A DNA stretch of 64,000 bases. Source: Nostoc sp. FACHB-110 (GTDB taxonomy: Bacteria > Cyanobacteriota > Cyanobacteriia > Cyanobacteriales > Nostocaceae). The notes beneath the pieces are model-generated. The model ran no database searches. It was not told the DNA's origin and saw only the letters and a list, made by a program, of their open reading frames with translations. The translations under genes and the position numbers were made by a program. The DNA lies in NCBI RefSeq assembly GCF_014697425.1, contig NZ_JACJRU010000020.1, positions 1 to 64,000 on the forward strand, given 5' to 3'. Below, in pieces: positions 44,563 to 53,272 of the stretch; within the stretch, counting starts at the first letter, position 1, and each line of letters starts with the position of its first letter.

Positions 44563-44775
44563 TTATTGTGTGTTTGTGGTCAGTAATGCAGTTTCAATAT
44601 TCTTAGAGGAAAAAGTAGTATAACTGGTATTATGCCAAAACTTCCAGAGTGTGTTTGCTGTCTCCTCTATGCCCATAACCCCCACATAGCCTGTACCATT
44701 CACCCAACGGGGCCCTTTAACATCATTACAAATAGTGAAAGGTTTTTGCACAAGATGGCAGCGATAACATTGCAT
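44563..44775 (-). CDS. Possible small zinc-ribbon-like protein
   Basis: The 70-codon frame MQCYRCHLVQKPFTICNDVK, then GPRWVNGTGYVGVMGIEETA, looks protein-like: a CxxC pair near the start, and a glycine-rich strand region. The ribosome-binding site is weak. Only one Cys pair plus one other Cys is visible, so zinc binding is doubtful. The opposite-strand ORF across the same bases is less protein-like. The family is not recognised; the call is tentative. Confidence 0.35.
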   Translation of the reverse strand: MQCYRCHLVQKPFTICNDVKGPRWVNGTGYVGVMGIEETANTLWKFWHNTSYTTFSSKNIETALLTTNTQ

Positions 44776-44806
44776 CAGCTTTCGATATTATTTTCTGATT
44801 TTTTAG

Positions 44807-44824
44807 CCCCTGAAGTATCAGGGG
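44807..44824 (+). terminator. Hairpin followed by T-run
   Basis: CCCCTGA pairs with TCAGGGG around a 4-nt loop and is followed by ATTTTTG on the plus strand. On the minus strand an A-rich tract follows instead. It has the form of a plus-strand terminator, although no certain plus-strand gene ends just upstream. Confidence 0.55.
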
Positions 44825-44888
44825 ATTTTTGTTATGAGGCTCTACCGTTTAAGACAAAACTGCGCTATACAACGCAATTGAGCAATTG

Positions 44889-45809
44889 CTAAAACCAACT
44901 TTTGAGTGCTTGCCACATCTTGCTTATACCTCGCCAGAATACAAAGCTAGGTATTAATAATTCCATCGCATCATTACAATGCTGTATCCCCTGATCAAAT
45001 CCTATTTTTTGATACAGCTTTCGGGCATTTTCATAAGCTTTTAGTGCTGAACTTTCCTGATTAATTTCTTCTAAAACTACAGCTAAGTGAAACCAAGTGT
45101 TTGCTTCTCCACAATCATCACCTATTTTTCTTCTTACCTTTAGAGATTGTTGATAGCATTCAATTGCTGTTTGATATTGCCCCAAGCACTCATACACATT
45201 TGCTATTCCAGATAAACAGATACCTTCACTCTTCCAATCACCAATTAATCTTGCGCTCTCTAGCCACATTTGGTAAAACTGGATTGCTTTTGGGTACTGG
45301 CTTAACAACTCATAGCTTTTACCTAGACAACCTAACGCCATAGCTGACCAACGGCGATCGCCTATTGCTCTTGCAACCTCTAGCCACTGCTCGTAACAAT
45401 GAATCGCTTGTTGATAGTCTCCCAGCAATTCATAATTACTGCCTAAGCTACCTAATGCAATACCTTCTCCAATTGAATCACCTATTTTTCTGGTAATACT
45501 CAACCATTGCTGGTAATACCAAAGGGCTTTTTGAGGTTGTTCCAGGCATTGATAAGCATTGCCTAATCCTGATAATGCCTTAGCTTGTGCATCACTATCT
45601 CCAACTTTGATGGCTGTTTCCCACCATTGCTGATAAACCTGGAGGGCTTTCTCTTGTTCCCCTATACATTGATAAATATTGCCTAACTTCGCTAAAAGTT
45701 TGGCTTTTTCTGTGTCATCTCCTGCTTCTGAAGCTATTTTTAAGCACTGCTGATACAATTCAATAGATTCAAGGTTATCTAAGCTGTTTAATCTGGTTTT
45801 TTCGGTCAT
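44889..45809 (-). CDS. TPR-repeat protein
   Basis: The 306-residue protein consists of about six 40-residue tetratricopeptide repeats of the type ALWYYQQWLSITRKIGDSIG, EGIALGSLGSNYELLGDYQQ. The consensus A..YYQQWL...R.IGD......AL..LG..YE.LG.Y..AI recurs. It ends with a short hydrophobic/aromatic tail (FVFWRGISKMWQALKSWF) that may associate with membrane. TPR stacks of this kind (TPR_12 type) are protein-interaction scaffolds in signalling and assembly. No effector domain is present. No operon partner is obvious. Confidence 0.85.
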   Translation of the reverse strand: MTEKTRLNSLDNLESIELYQQCLKIASEAGDDTEKAKLLAKLGNIYQCIGEQEKALQVYQQWWETAIKVGDSDAQAKALSGLGNAYQCLEQPQKALWYYQQWLSITRKIGDSIGEGIALGSLGSNYELLGDYQQAIHCYEQWLEVARAIGDRRWSAMALGCLGKSYELLSQYPKAIQFYQMWLESARLIGDWKSEGICLSGIANVYECLGQYQTAIECYQQSLKVRRKIGDDCGEANTWFHLAVVLEEINQESSALKAYENARKLYQKIGFDQGIQHCNDAMELLIPSFVFWRGISKMWQALKSWF

Positions 45810-46060
45810 TATTTAAGCAGTGCAAATTTTACTTTTCAATCAACAATTCCCAACGTTGTCGTTATATCCGTCAAAAAGTGAAATCTCAACGTATATGCAC
45901 TTAGACAATTTTGGCAAGATATAAGATTAGCACCTATCCCGGATAGCGACGATTTTCAAGTATCCCGAATAATGTGCATACTGTCAATTTATTGTGCTAT
46001 CACCTTTGACATTCAGCAAAGCCAATTAGAAAATGCTATTGCTCTTGATTGTCCTGCTAG

Positions 46061-46208
46061 CAATACGGTTCGGATAAGAAACTTACTCGTGTAGGCAAGC
46101 TCTTGGTGCAGGGGTGCAAGGGGGAACGAAGTACTCTCTCCCCTGCCCCTGAAGCTCCTCCGCCCCCCTGCTGCCTCAACGAAGAGATATCTTAACCGAA
46201 AGGTATTG
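46061..46208. repeat. MITE-like repeat, copy A
   Basis: The left end starts CAATACGGTTCGGATAAG and the right end finishes CTTAACCGAAAGGTATTG, forming an imperfect terminal inverted repeat. The interior is rich in CCCCTGCCCC-type sequence and shares AAGAAACTTACTCGTGTAGG with copy C in inverted sense. The flanks do not form a clear target duplication (5 of 10 matches). Confidence 0.8.
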
Positions 46209-46304
46209 GGTCTGGGTGTGGCGATCGCTGCTAAAGGTTAGCTTTTTGGGGCGGACTAAGCAAATTTACTTCTTAGCTACAAAGCTTAATTTAAGTTTCT
46301 ACGT

Positions 46305-47036
46305 CTATTTCCTGAATTGCAGACGTGCAACCATTTCTGCTCTTGCAGAGACATCTAGCTTCCGAAAAATACGTTTCAAGGTTTGCTTGACTGTATTTTG
46401 ACTAATCCATAACTCTGCTGCAATTTCTGCATTTGTCAGACCTTCAGCTACCAAAGTAGCTATTTGTAATTCTCGTGCTGTTAAAGAAATTTCCTGTTTG
46501 GGGAGAAATAACTCGTGTTGGGAGCGTAAAAGTGCTAATTTAGCAGAAATATGGGCGCAAATAGCACTCAATTGCCACAATTCTTGCGTATTATAAGCTG
46601 GATTTCCACTGGTGCGGGCAAATTGAACTGTACCTATTAACCTTCCTTCTCCAACAATCGGCCCAGTCATGATATGTTCGTGGTCATATATTTTGCCACA
46701 ACCAATTTGATATAGTTCACTTTGCTTCCAAGCGGCTTCCGTGAAAATAATTTGTTCGTGGGCGGGTGCATGATGGGAAACAACATACTCCATCACTTTA
46801 TCTAAAGCTGCACCAACCTTAGAGTAGTAATCAATAAAACTATCTGGTAAACCTTTAAGATAAATAGTGCTTTGTTGTCCTGCTTGACCATGTATATAAA
46901 TCCCCCAGTGTTGACTGCCAAACAACTCCCCTGCTGCATCCATATAATGTCCACACAGTTGGTTCACTGATGAAGCATTAGTGACTTTTTGAATCAATGT
47001 TAGTAACGTATGAGACATGAGCCAAAATGTACTCAA
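46305..47036 (-). CDS. LuxR-type response regulator with GAF-like sensor domain
   Basis: The 243-residue protein has an N-terminal GAF-like domain (about 1-165: FGSQHWGIYIHGQAGQQSTI, then HIMTGPIVGEGRLIGTVQFA). A C-terminal LuxR helix-turn-helix (about 180-240) reads LTARELQIATLVAEGLTNAE, IAAELWISQNTVKQTLKRIF and RKLDVSARAEMVARL. There is no phosphoacceptor receiver domain, so it should sense a small molecule or redox state directly. It is divergent from the DJ-1/PfpI gene with only 69 bp between start codons. That arrangement usually means the regulator controls the neighbouring enzyme gene. Confidence 0.88.
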   Translation of the reverse strand: MSTFWLMSHTLLTLIQKVTNASSVNQLCGHYMDAAGELFGSQHWGIYIHGQAGQQSTIYLKGLPDSFIDYYSKVGAALDKVMEYVVSHHAPAHEQIIFTEAAWKQSELYQIGCGKIYDHEHIMTGPIVGEGRLIGTVQFARTSGNPAYNTQELWQLSAICAHISAKLALLRSQHELFLPKQEISLTARELQIATLVAEGLTNAEIAAELWISQNTVKQTLKRIFRKLDVSARAEMVARLQFRK

Positions 47037-47105
47037 CTGGGTAATTGGCAGCCAATATATTCCATTCTAGGATAACTGTAATCATTACAGCCTCTAGATT
47101 TAAGT

Positions 47106-47804
47106 ATGTATAGTCAGCCTCAACATATAATTGGTTTAGTCATTTATCCTGATATGACTCAACTAGATATTACTGGGCCTCATCAAGTGTTTGCATCCAT
47201 GCCCAATACTCAAGTTTTGCTATTGTGGAAAACACTCCAACCAGTTGTGAGTAATGGCGGACTTACGATTTTCCCGACTACTACCTTTGATGAGTGTCCG
47301 CAACTCGATGTATTGTGTGTTCCTGGGGGTGTTTTTGGGGCTGTAGAAATGATGCAGGATACCCAAATGTTAGCTTTTTTGCAAAAGCAAGCACAGTCCA
47401 CTAAGTATGTGACTGCTGTGTGTACTGGTTCTTTAATCTTAGCGGCAGCGGGATTACTTCAAGGATATCGTGCTGCTTGTCATTGGGCATTTCGAGAACA
47501 TCTGACACTTATGGGTGTAGAAGTGTGCCATCACAGAGTAGTGGTAGATCGTAATCGCATTACAGGTGGTGGTGTGACAGCCGGGATTGATTTTGCTCTC
47601 ACTATTGCTGCTATGTTGTCTGGAGAGGATACTGCCAAATTTCTGGAATTGATGTTGGAATATAATCCGGCTCCTCCTTTTGGCTTTGGCTCTCCAGAAA
47701 AAGCAACTCATAGTTTGATACAAGCTGTTCTTCAAGTTGCCAATCCTCTGATTGAAGCATCAAAGGCAGCTAGTCAACAAGCTGCTTTAGCTTTAGATTC
47801 TTAA
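47106..47804 (+). CDS. DJ-1/PfpI-family protein, isonitrile-hydratase-like
   Basis: The 232-residue protein belongs to the DJ-1/PfpI group. VIYPDMTQLDITGPHQVF gives the conserved N-terminal strand-loop with the acidic residue. LDVLCVPGGVFGAVEMM is the nucleophile-oxyanion neighbour, and YVTAVCTGSLILAAAGLLQG holds the nucleophilic Cys at about residue 106 in the nucleophile elbow. RAACHWAF and VVVDRNRITGGGVTAGIDFA follow. The CTG and ACHWAF blocks match the InhA (isonitrile hydratase) and GATase1-like subgroup rather than the chaperone DJ-1. The substrate is unknown here. It is probably regulated by the divergent LuxR-type protein and overlaps the convergent Crp/Fnr gene by 4 bp. Confidence 0.87.
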   Translation: MYSQPQHIIGLVIYPDMTQLDITGPHQVFASMPNTQVLLLWKTLQPVVSNGGLTIFPTTTFDECPQLDVLCVPGGVFGAVEMMQDTQMLAFLQKQAQSTKYVTAVCTGSLILAAAGLLQGYRAACHWAFREHLTLMGVEVCHHRVVVDRNRITGGGVTAGIDFALTIAAMLSGEDTAKFLELMLEYNPAPPFGFGSPEKATHSLIQAVLQVANPLIEASKAASQQAALALDS

Positions 47805-48502
47805 GATTCACCTTGAGCAAGGGCATCCAACTTTGCTCGGTCTAATAGCAAAATTTTACCGCCGCGCCTGTAACAGACACTCGACTGAATCTGCTTGAAT
47901 AGTCTGACACATTCTTCGTAGGTAATTCCAATGCTGCGAGCAATTTGATAATAAGGTAGACGCACTCGCAACAATTCTCCCTGTTGTGTTACGTCTGTTC
48001 CTTCCGTGAGTGCTGACAACTTCAGGTATTGCGCTAAACGCACAATTGCTCGTTCAGAAACTAATCCATGCACCGTTTGATGTAATTGCTGAAGACGCTC
48101 CGTTAAAACTGCAATCAGGAGCAAAGCTACTTCTGGAGTTTCGTGAATCAGTGCCAGTAAAGCCGCGCGTTCCACCATCAAAATTTGACAGTCCTGCTGT
48201 GCGACAACAGTGGCTGGGGCAATGCCATTCTCTAACAGCGCAGTTGCTGCAAATATTTCTCCGGCGGGTAATGTTCGCAAAATCGTTTCTTTGCCTGTGG
48301 CTGCTATTTTTTTGATTTCAATTCTGCCACTTAGAACAGCAAACAGTTGAGATGCTAACGAGTCGCCCTCATGTAAAATTATTTCTCTTGGCAAATATTG
48401 CTTGACTTTAGCATGAGCTTGCAATGCCAAAAGCTGTTGCAGTTCCAGTCCTGACAACAGTGGAATTTGCTTAAGTTGCTCAACTGTAACTTGCATTTTC
48501 AA
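47801..48502 (-). CDS. Crp/Fnr-family transcriptional regulator
   Basis: The 233-residue protein has an N-terminal cyclic-nucleotide-binding-type jelly roll (about 10-125; LPREIILHEGDSLASQLFAV, LSGRIEIKKIAATGKETILR, LPAGEIFAATALLEN). A dimerisation helix (VALLLIAVLTERLQQLHQTV) and a C-terminal winged helix (RVRLPYYQIARSIGITYEEC, VRLFKQIQ) follow. There are no Fnr-type N-terminal cysteines, and the cAMP pocket residues are not clearly present, so the ligand is open. The next gene on the same strand upstream is a flavohaemoglobin-like globin. Dnr/NnrR-type Crp/Fnr regulators commonly control such NO-detoxifying genes, which suggests but does not prove that role. Confidence 0.87.
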   Translation of the reverse strand: MKMQVTVEQLKQIPLLSGLELQQLLALQAHAKVKQYLPREIILHEGDSLASQLFAVLSGRIEIKKIAATGKETILRTLPAGEIFAATALLENGIAPATVVAQQDCQILMVERAALLALIHETPEVALLLIAVLTERLQQLHQTVHGLVSERAIVRLAQYLKLSALTEGTDVTQQGELLRVRLPYYQIARSIGITYEECVRLFKQIQSSVCYRRGGKILLLDRAKLDALAQGES

Positions 48503-48736
48503 AACGCTCCGGTGACTCTTCTCTCAACTTAAAGTTTTACCATCCTTGAGAGCAGGTCTGATTAACAACGAACTGGAGCGACTCTTGATTGCTTTTTACA
48601 GTCAAACAATTAAATAAATAGTAATTAAATGTTTACTTAACGATGTTTATAAATGGTAGCAAGTAGCTGTGTAATGTTATTCTTCGTTACTTGCTCCCCG
48701 CGATCGCTATTTTCCAGCCACATATAGAAACAATTT

Positions 48737-49198
48737 CTAAGCTAGCTGAGGTATACCTGTGTGGAGTTTCTCTATGTATAGCTCATGTTCTTTATTAATG
48801 AATACTTTTGATAATACCTGATAAGCTTCTGTCCAAGCTGCCATTACCTCTTCTGTCGCTGCTGCTCCCAATACCTCGCTCATCGCTTGCAGTAAACTCT
48901 CTCCTACAATCGAATACTGTTCCGGTAGCACTGATGTTTGTACATGACGTTGGGCGATTTTTTCCACCATTGAAGTTAATGCTGGCAAATTATCAATTTG
49001 GCTGGCATAACCATAAATTGCTGTCGCTAATTTTAGCGGCTGTGAACCATTTGCTTGAGCCGACATATCAAATTGCTTTTGAATTTCTGGATGACTTTGA
49101 AACATAATTTCATACATCCTAGTTGTAATTTGTTGACCATTCTTTTTTAAGATAGGTGCAGTAGATTTAACAAGGTTAATTGTTTGTTGGCTAATCAT
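48737..49198 (-). CDS. Single-domain flavohaemoglobin-type globin
   Basis: The 153-residue protein is a globin of the FHb/SDgb lineage. The residues that bind haem and ligand in E. coli Hmp fall at the same numbers: Tyr29 (RMYEIMF), Gln53 (NGSQPLKLA) and proximal His85 (IAQRHVQTSV). Helix H ends at ELYIEKLHTG and there is no FAD/NAD reductase domain. It therefore resembles Vitreoscilla haemoglobin. It should bind oxygen or NO and may work with a separate reductase. The Crp/Fnr-type regulator encoded 230 bp downstream on the same strand suggests control by redox or nitrosative stress. Confidence 0.9.
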   Translation of the reverse strand: MISQQTINLVKSTAPILKKNGQQITTRMYEIMFQSHPEIQKQFDMSAQANGSQPLKLATAIYGYASQIDNLPALTSMVEKIAQRHVQTSVLPEQYSIVGESLLQAMSEVLGAAATEEVMAAWTEAYQVLSKVFINKEHELYIEKLHTGIPQLA

Positions 49199-49438
49199 AG
49201 CTTTTCACCCGCTTCTTTCTTTTGTTTAACTTCAATTTAGTAGGTATTTTCATCAATAACTATGAGCTACCTCAAAGAAGAAGTTGAATTTACGAAAGCT
49301 GATGCAACCAAGCTCAACTTATGACACAAGGTATGACAAACCAATCGACTAGCTAGTTCAAGAGCAAATATCTGTTGGAAAATAAAGCCAATACTTGCTG
49401 CTGAGGCAATTCGAGTCACATCACTTTTCTTTTGAAAC

Positions 49439-50072
49439 TTAATACTTTTCGATATATTCAAACAGTGGCAGTTGTATTAAGGGTGTTTGTTTCGCGTTTT
49501 CTAGACTAGACAATGCAATTCCTAACAATCTGATACTACGGTTTTCTAGCTCAACTGCCTCAAACAGTTTTGTCGCTGTGGCAATGATAGTTTCTAAATC
49601 ACGGGTGTAATCTGTTAAAGTCTTACTGCGCGTGATTTGTTGATAATCAGAAAACTTGATTTTTAGCGTTAACGTCCGTCCCCTTGTGGTGTTTTGTTCT
49701 AACCGTTGTTGGACAATTTGGGCAATTTGTTCGAGTTCATATAACATTTGGTGGCGATCACTCAGATTAACCGCAAACGATGTTTCTGCACCGACCGACT
49801 TGCGGACTCTGTTCGGCTCAACTATTCGGTCATCTTCTGCCCTGGCTATCTTATAGTAATGATGCCCCACCTTCCCAAAATGTCGTGTTAACTCGGCAAG
49901 TGATCGCCCCTTCAAATCTGCGCCAGTATGTATCCCCAAAGAGTGCATCTTGGCTGCTGTCACTTCTCCGATGCCATGAAACTTTTCAATCGCTAACCCT
50001 TCCACAAAAGCGATTGCATCCTCCGGTAAAATCACCGTTAATCCGTTGGGCTTGTTCTGTCCTGATGCCATC
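49439..50072 (-). pseudogene. dinB: 3' part of dinB (DNA polymerase IV), separated from its 5' end
   Basis: From MASGQNKPNGLTVILPEDAI to the end, about 210 residues, this is the second half of a Y-family polymerase. It carries the palm end, the thumb with the helix-hairpin-helix FHGIGEVTAAKMHSLGI, and the little-finger domain (GRTLTLKIKFSDYQQITRSK, IRLLGIALSSLEN). The 5' part lies at 51926-52010 on the other side of a 1.85-kb transposon. About 125 codons carrying catalytic acidic residues are missing between them. The frame reads 12 codons into the transposon end before its first possible start. The polymerase cannot be functional. Confidence 0.9.
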
Positions 50073-50172
50073 TGTGACTTGAAGAAGATTTTGGACAGGT
50101 TGTCCAACTTTACCTTCCAAAAAGGATGTCCAACTTTACCTTCTGAAAACGTTTAAAAAATAGCATTAAAGT

Positions 50173-51625
50173 CAATACCTTAGCCAATTTACGAGGGTTC
50201 AATACCTGTGGAAACGGTATGAATACGTCCCAGGGAAGTAAGCTTGGCAAAAATTTGGGCTAATAAAATAGGCTCAGGCTTTTGAGGAAGTATTTTTAAC
50301 ATTTCACGAACATATCGAAAACCACGGTAATAAGCTTTCAGATCAATAATGCCAGAACCAGGATTATGTTTATGGAAATCAGCGAGAAGATGATGGGATA
50401 AATTAACCATAAAGAATGCTAGATTAACAGCATTAGTCACAGCAGTTTGACTTAGATTCATAAAATATTCCAACCCCCAAAATTGTTTAGCATCCCGAAA
50501 ATTAAACTCGATTTGGCAACGTAGCTTGTAATAATCGATAATTTTCTCAAATGCCAAGTCTAGGTCGCTGGAAAATAAAATTACATGACTATGAGCATGA
50601 GTATCAAGATTGATTTTGACCAAAATTACTACATTAAGAGCTTGTGCAAATTCCTTGTGAAGCAGAGTAGTTTGATAAACATAAGTTTGAATATTTTTAT
50701 CAATTGTGCTTTTACATAAGTATTTGTCAGGTAGATTACGATAATCTAGTTTGTCACCGTATTTACGACGAGAGCGTTTACTTGAGTCAGGATGTTCATA
50801 AGGGATGTATAATGCCGAATCATGGCGTAACTTAGAAATTATATGCAAGTTAACTTGTCGTGCCATCTGCAAGGCATTGTTGTTACCAAAATGACCATCT
50901 ACTACCAAGTACGTCAAAGGGATAAAGTTAGCTACTAGCTCGAATAGTGAGTTAATCATCTTTTTAATTAACAATAGTTCAGATGTTAATATCACTTCGG
51001 TTTTGTTTTTATTCTTACTGCCTTTTGGTCGTCCCCGTCCACGTTTCTCTTTAGCTTTTACTTTTTTGATTGGTAAGGTGCTATTTATTTGGGCATCACT
51101 TTTAATTAACTGTTCTATTCCTATTGGAAATGATTGCCTTCCTTCTACACTTACTAATGACAATACGAAGAAAGATAAACCATTAATTGGTTTACTAGCC
51201 AGGCTAGAAAAAAATCTATCTACTCCGTAAGTTTGCTTCCCCGATTTACTAACTACAACTTCATCTCCTGCTAGCAAGTACACATCATTTTTTCGCCACA
51301 AATGTTTACGAAAAAACAGCCAAAATAATGTTGCCCAAGGTATGACTGTAGAAAAAAATCTCCCCATTGTCCGATAACTACCGTGTTCCCCTGCCCAACG
51401 GGCAATTCCCAACATCGTGACTCGCCCGCTCATTGCTAACATCGCAATGATTATCTGGTTCAACTGACGCATTGTCGTAGCGTTTATCTGCGGCAGGAGG
51501 CATTGCAGGAGTGATAAGATATCGGGCATGGGTTGATTGTGGCTTCTGAGTTGTCGTTTGGGAAGACAATAACTCTACTACAGAGCGCCCTCTCTCTTCA
51601 CCCTCTGATTTTGGCTAAGGTATTG
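50173..51625. mobile_element. Nested insertion sequence with 6-bp target duplication
   Basis: CAATACCTTAGCCAA starts at 50173 and its complement ends at 51625; further inward both ends read GAGGG. TAAAGT directly flanks both sides (50167-50172 and 51626-51631). The 1453-bp element encodes one transposase. Intact ends, a clean duplication and an open gene indicate a recent insertion. Confidence 0.88.
50189..51529 (-). CDS. DDE transposase (IS4-like superfamily)
   Basis: The 446-residue product is a DDE transposase with VYLLAGDEVVVSKSGKQTYG (first Asp), FIPLTYLVVDGHFGNNNALQ (second Asp) and LRCQIEFNFRDAKQFWGLEY (Glu). The last matches the Y/R-E block of IS4-related enzymes. The lysine/arginine-rich insert KRGRGRPKGSKNKNKT resembles an AT-hook and lies between the first two catalytic residues. 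Its length and intact frame suggest an active enzyme. The nearest named IS group cannot be fixed without a search; ISH3/IS701-like groups are alternatives. Confidence 0.85.
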   Translation of the reverse strand: MPDILSLLQCLLPQINATTMRQLNQIIIAMLAMSGRVTMLGIARWAGEHGSYRTMGRFFSTVIPWATLFWLFFRKHLWRKNDVYLLAGDEVVVSKSGKQTYGVDRFFSSLASKPINGLSFFVLSLVSVEGRQSFPIGIEQLIKSDAQINSTLPIKKVKAKEKRGRGRPKGSKNKNKTEVILTSELLLIKKMINSLFELVANFIPLTYLVVDGHFGNNNALQMARQVNLHIISKLRHDSALYIPYEHPDSSKRSRRKYGDKLDYRNLPDKYLCKSTIDKNIQTYVYQTTLLHKEFAQALNVVILVKINLDTHAHSHVILFSSDLDLAFEKIIDYYKLRCQIEFNFRDAKQFWGLEYFMNLSQTAVTNAVNLAFFMVNLSHHLLADFHKHNPGSGIIDLKAYYRGFRYVREMLKILPQKPEPILLAQIFAKLTSLGRIHTVSTGIEPS

Positions 51626-51925
51626 TAAAGTAAAACTAAATTGCTCAAACCCTATCCCTATATGCAAAATGAAAGTTTTGTTAATGGCGATCGCAGCACG
51701 TGAGCAATGTTTGTGAAGAATGCGGTTCAAAGGAAAAGTCGCCCAAAAGTAGCATCAAAGCGGATCTTTGTCCATTTTCTTCTTCCATTTCTGTTATTAG
51801 TGTCCATTTTCTTTTTCCAAAAGAGCGATCGCGCCATTTATGCCTTTACGAAGTTATAAGCATTCCAGCTTGCAACTTGTCCAATTTCTTCTTCAAAACC
51901 TGTCCAAAATCTTGTAAAAGTCACA

Positions 51926-52010
51926 GTTTACCTCGGTATTGCGGATTATCCCGTTGCTCAACTGATGCGTAAAACGCATCCATATCCAGATGGATAATTT
52001 TCCGCATCAT
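51926..52010 (-). pseudogene. dinB: 5' part of dinB, cut by the transposon
   Basis: The minus strand from 52010 reads MMRKIIHLDMDAFYASVEQR, then DNPQYRGK, the invariant N-terminus of DNA polymerase IV with the catalytic Asp and the FYASVE steric-gate motif. It ends exactly at the last base of the Tn7-like element. Either ATG (52010 or 52007) could start. The gene continues, with about 125 codons missing, at 50072. Confidence 0.9.
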
Positions 52011-52153
52011 TGTAGTTGTTGAGGCATCACACATTTATACTTGCGGTCTTCTTCAAATAAATACATGATTGAGATAAATATCCCTCAATTCTGCATCATT
52101 GTAGTACATTAGCACTATCTTGCTACGCTATCCCTTACCTAAAACAATAGTTA

Positions 52154-52837
52154 TCATCCGGGAACAGTTAGGGGAGTCCCATTATCTTTGGGTTTCAATT
52201 TCAGAATAAACGGAACTGCTTTTAATGCCCATTTAGACGCAGATGTATAAGAGGCTGCTGATTCTCCAAAGCAAATACTCAACATATCTGTATGAATTAT
52301 CCCTGGATTCAGTGGAATAGCTGCCATACCTGCCGGTAATTCTTGTGCCAAAGACCGCGTTAGCCCTTCTATTGCCCATTTAGATGCACAGTATGGTGCT
52401 ACGTCCGGTGAAGTCGAACGTCCCCAACCAGAACTAAAGTTGACAATGATACCTTGTTGCTTTTCTACCATTGCTGGCACGAAATGGCGAATTACATTTA
52501 CTACCCCTTTAATATTGATATCTATTAACTGTGAAAATTCCTCGGATGGTATCTCCCACAAAGGTGCTGGTGGGTTAACGATGGCGGCGTTATTAATCAA
52601 TATATCTGGTGGCTCATATTTAGCCAGTATCTCTGTCGCCCAATTTTTTACTTGTTGTTCATCTGCTACATCTATATTTGTAAAGTCATTGGGCGCACCA
52701 AAGCTATCTTTCATTTTTTCAATCGCTGCCACCGAACGAGCGCAACCAATGACTCTATGCCCCTGCTGTATAAAACCCTCCGTCATAGCGTAGCCTAGAC
52801 CTTTGCTCACACCTGTTATTAAGATCCGCTTGCCCAT
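52154..52837 (-). CDS. Short-chain dehydrogenase/reductase (SDR)
   Basis: The 227-residue protein is a classical SDR: the Rossmann cofactor loop TGVSKGLG (about 8-15), LINNAA (about 80-85), catalytic Ser135/136 in NFSSGWG, and YxxxK as Tyr149-Lys153 in YCASKWA. PLNPGIIHTDM follows, where PG is the cofactor-loop motif. CARS after the second strand suggests NADP preference. The substrate is unknown. It stands as a single gene downstream of the dinB 5' fragment in the same direction. Confidence 0.9.
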   Translation of the reverse strand: MGKRILITGVSKGLGYAMTEGFIQQGHRVIGCARSVAAIEKMKDSFGAPNDFTNIDVADEQQVKNWATEILAKYEPPDILINNAAIVNPPAPLWEIPSEEFSQLIDINIKGVVNVIRHFVPAMVEKQQGIIVNFSSGWGRSTSPDVAPYCASKWAIEGLTRSLAQELPAGMAAIPLNPGIIHTDMLSICFGESAASYTSASKWALKAVPFILKLKPKDNGTPLTVPG

Positions 52838-52943
52838 AATTATTTTCCCTACTCTGTGTTTTTTTTGTAGCTAGAGTTTACTTTTCTCACTGGTGAGGAT
52901 AATAGTATAGTCATCATCTTGGCTACTGATTTTTTAATTAACC

Positions 52944-53234
52944 ATGAATCTTCCATTTGATTTGGTAGAAACTGTTCATGATGTTAACGGTCAGCCCTTT
53001 AGCGTTAACACTACTGAGGCTGATGTTTTTTGCTCTCTTCCAGCTAATCTCAAACAAATTCTTTGTGACGCTCACTTTGAAAATTACTTAGATGATCCTG
53101 AAATTAACGACTACGTACTTGGCATACTTCACAAATTCCAAAGCTTAGGCATAGCCGAATATTTGCCTGATAATAATTGTTGGATTCTCACGTCTAAAGG
53201 TTCAGTGATGCGTCAAGAAATTTTTGGATTTTGA
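52944..53234 (+). CDS. Small hypothetical protein, winged-helix-like end
   Basis: The 96-residue protein begins MNLPFDLVETVHDVNGQPFS and ends LHKFQSLGIAEYLPDNNCWI, LTSKGSVMRQEIFGF. The last 45 residues have a helix-wing pattern, with a beta-turn between two strands, found in small winged-helix proteins. No family is recognised with confidence. It is divergent from the SDR gene, with about 105 bp between them. A plain ATG start is used. Confidence 0.5.
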   Translation: MNLPFDLVETVHDVNGQPFSVNTTEADVFCSLPANLKQILCDAHFENYLDDPEINDYVLGILHKFQSLGIAEYLPDNNCWILTSKGSVMRQEIFGF

Positions 53235-53272
53235 CTGGAGCGATCGCGCTTACTCCAGCAACTTATTCAGTA

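Larger units (their letters stand above)
50073..51925. mobile_element. Non-autonomous Tn7/Tn5053-like element disrupting dinB
   Basis: TGTGACTT at 50073 and AAGTCACA ending at 51925 are terminal inverted repeats that share TTTTGGACAGG further in. Internal repeats of a GTCCAA.TT...TTC type lie at 50102-50117, 50128-50143, 51770-51786, 51802-51818 and 51879-51894. Such multi-site ends are characteristic of Tn7/Mu-superfamily elements. No tns or tni gene is present; the only gene belongs to a nested IS. The left and right flanks, CCATC and GTTTA, are different, which agrees with the deletion seen in dinB. Confidence 0.75.

Noticed and set aside
49267..49461. 64-codon minus-strand ORF between globin and dinB remnant
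   Set aside because: It overlaps the dinB 3' end in another frame and has no protein-like pattern or ribosome-binding site.
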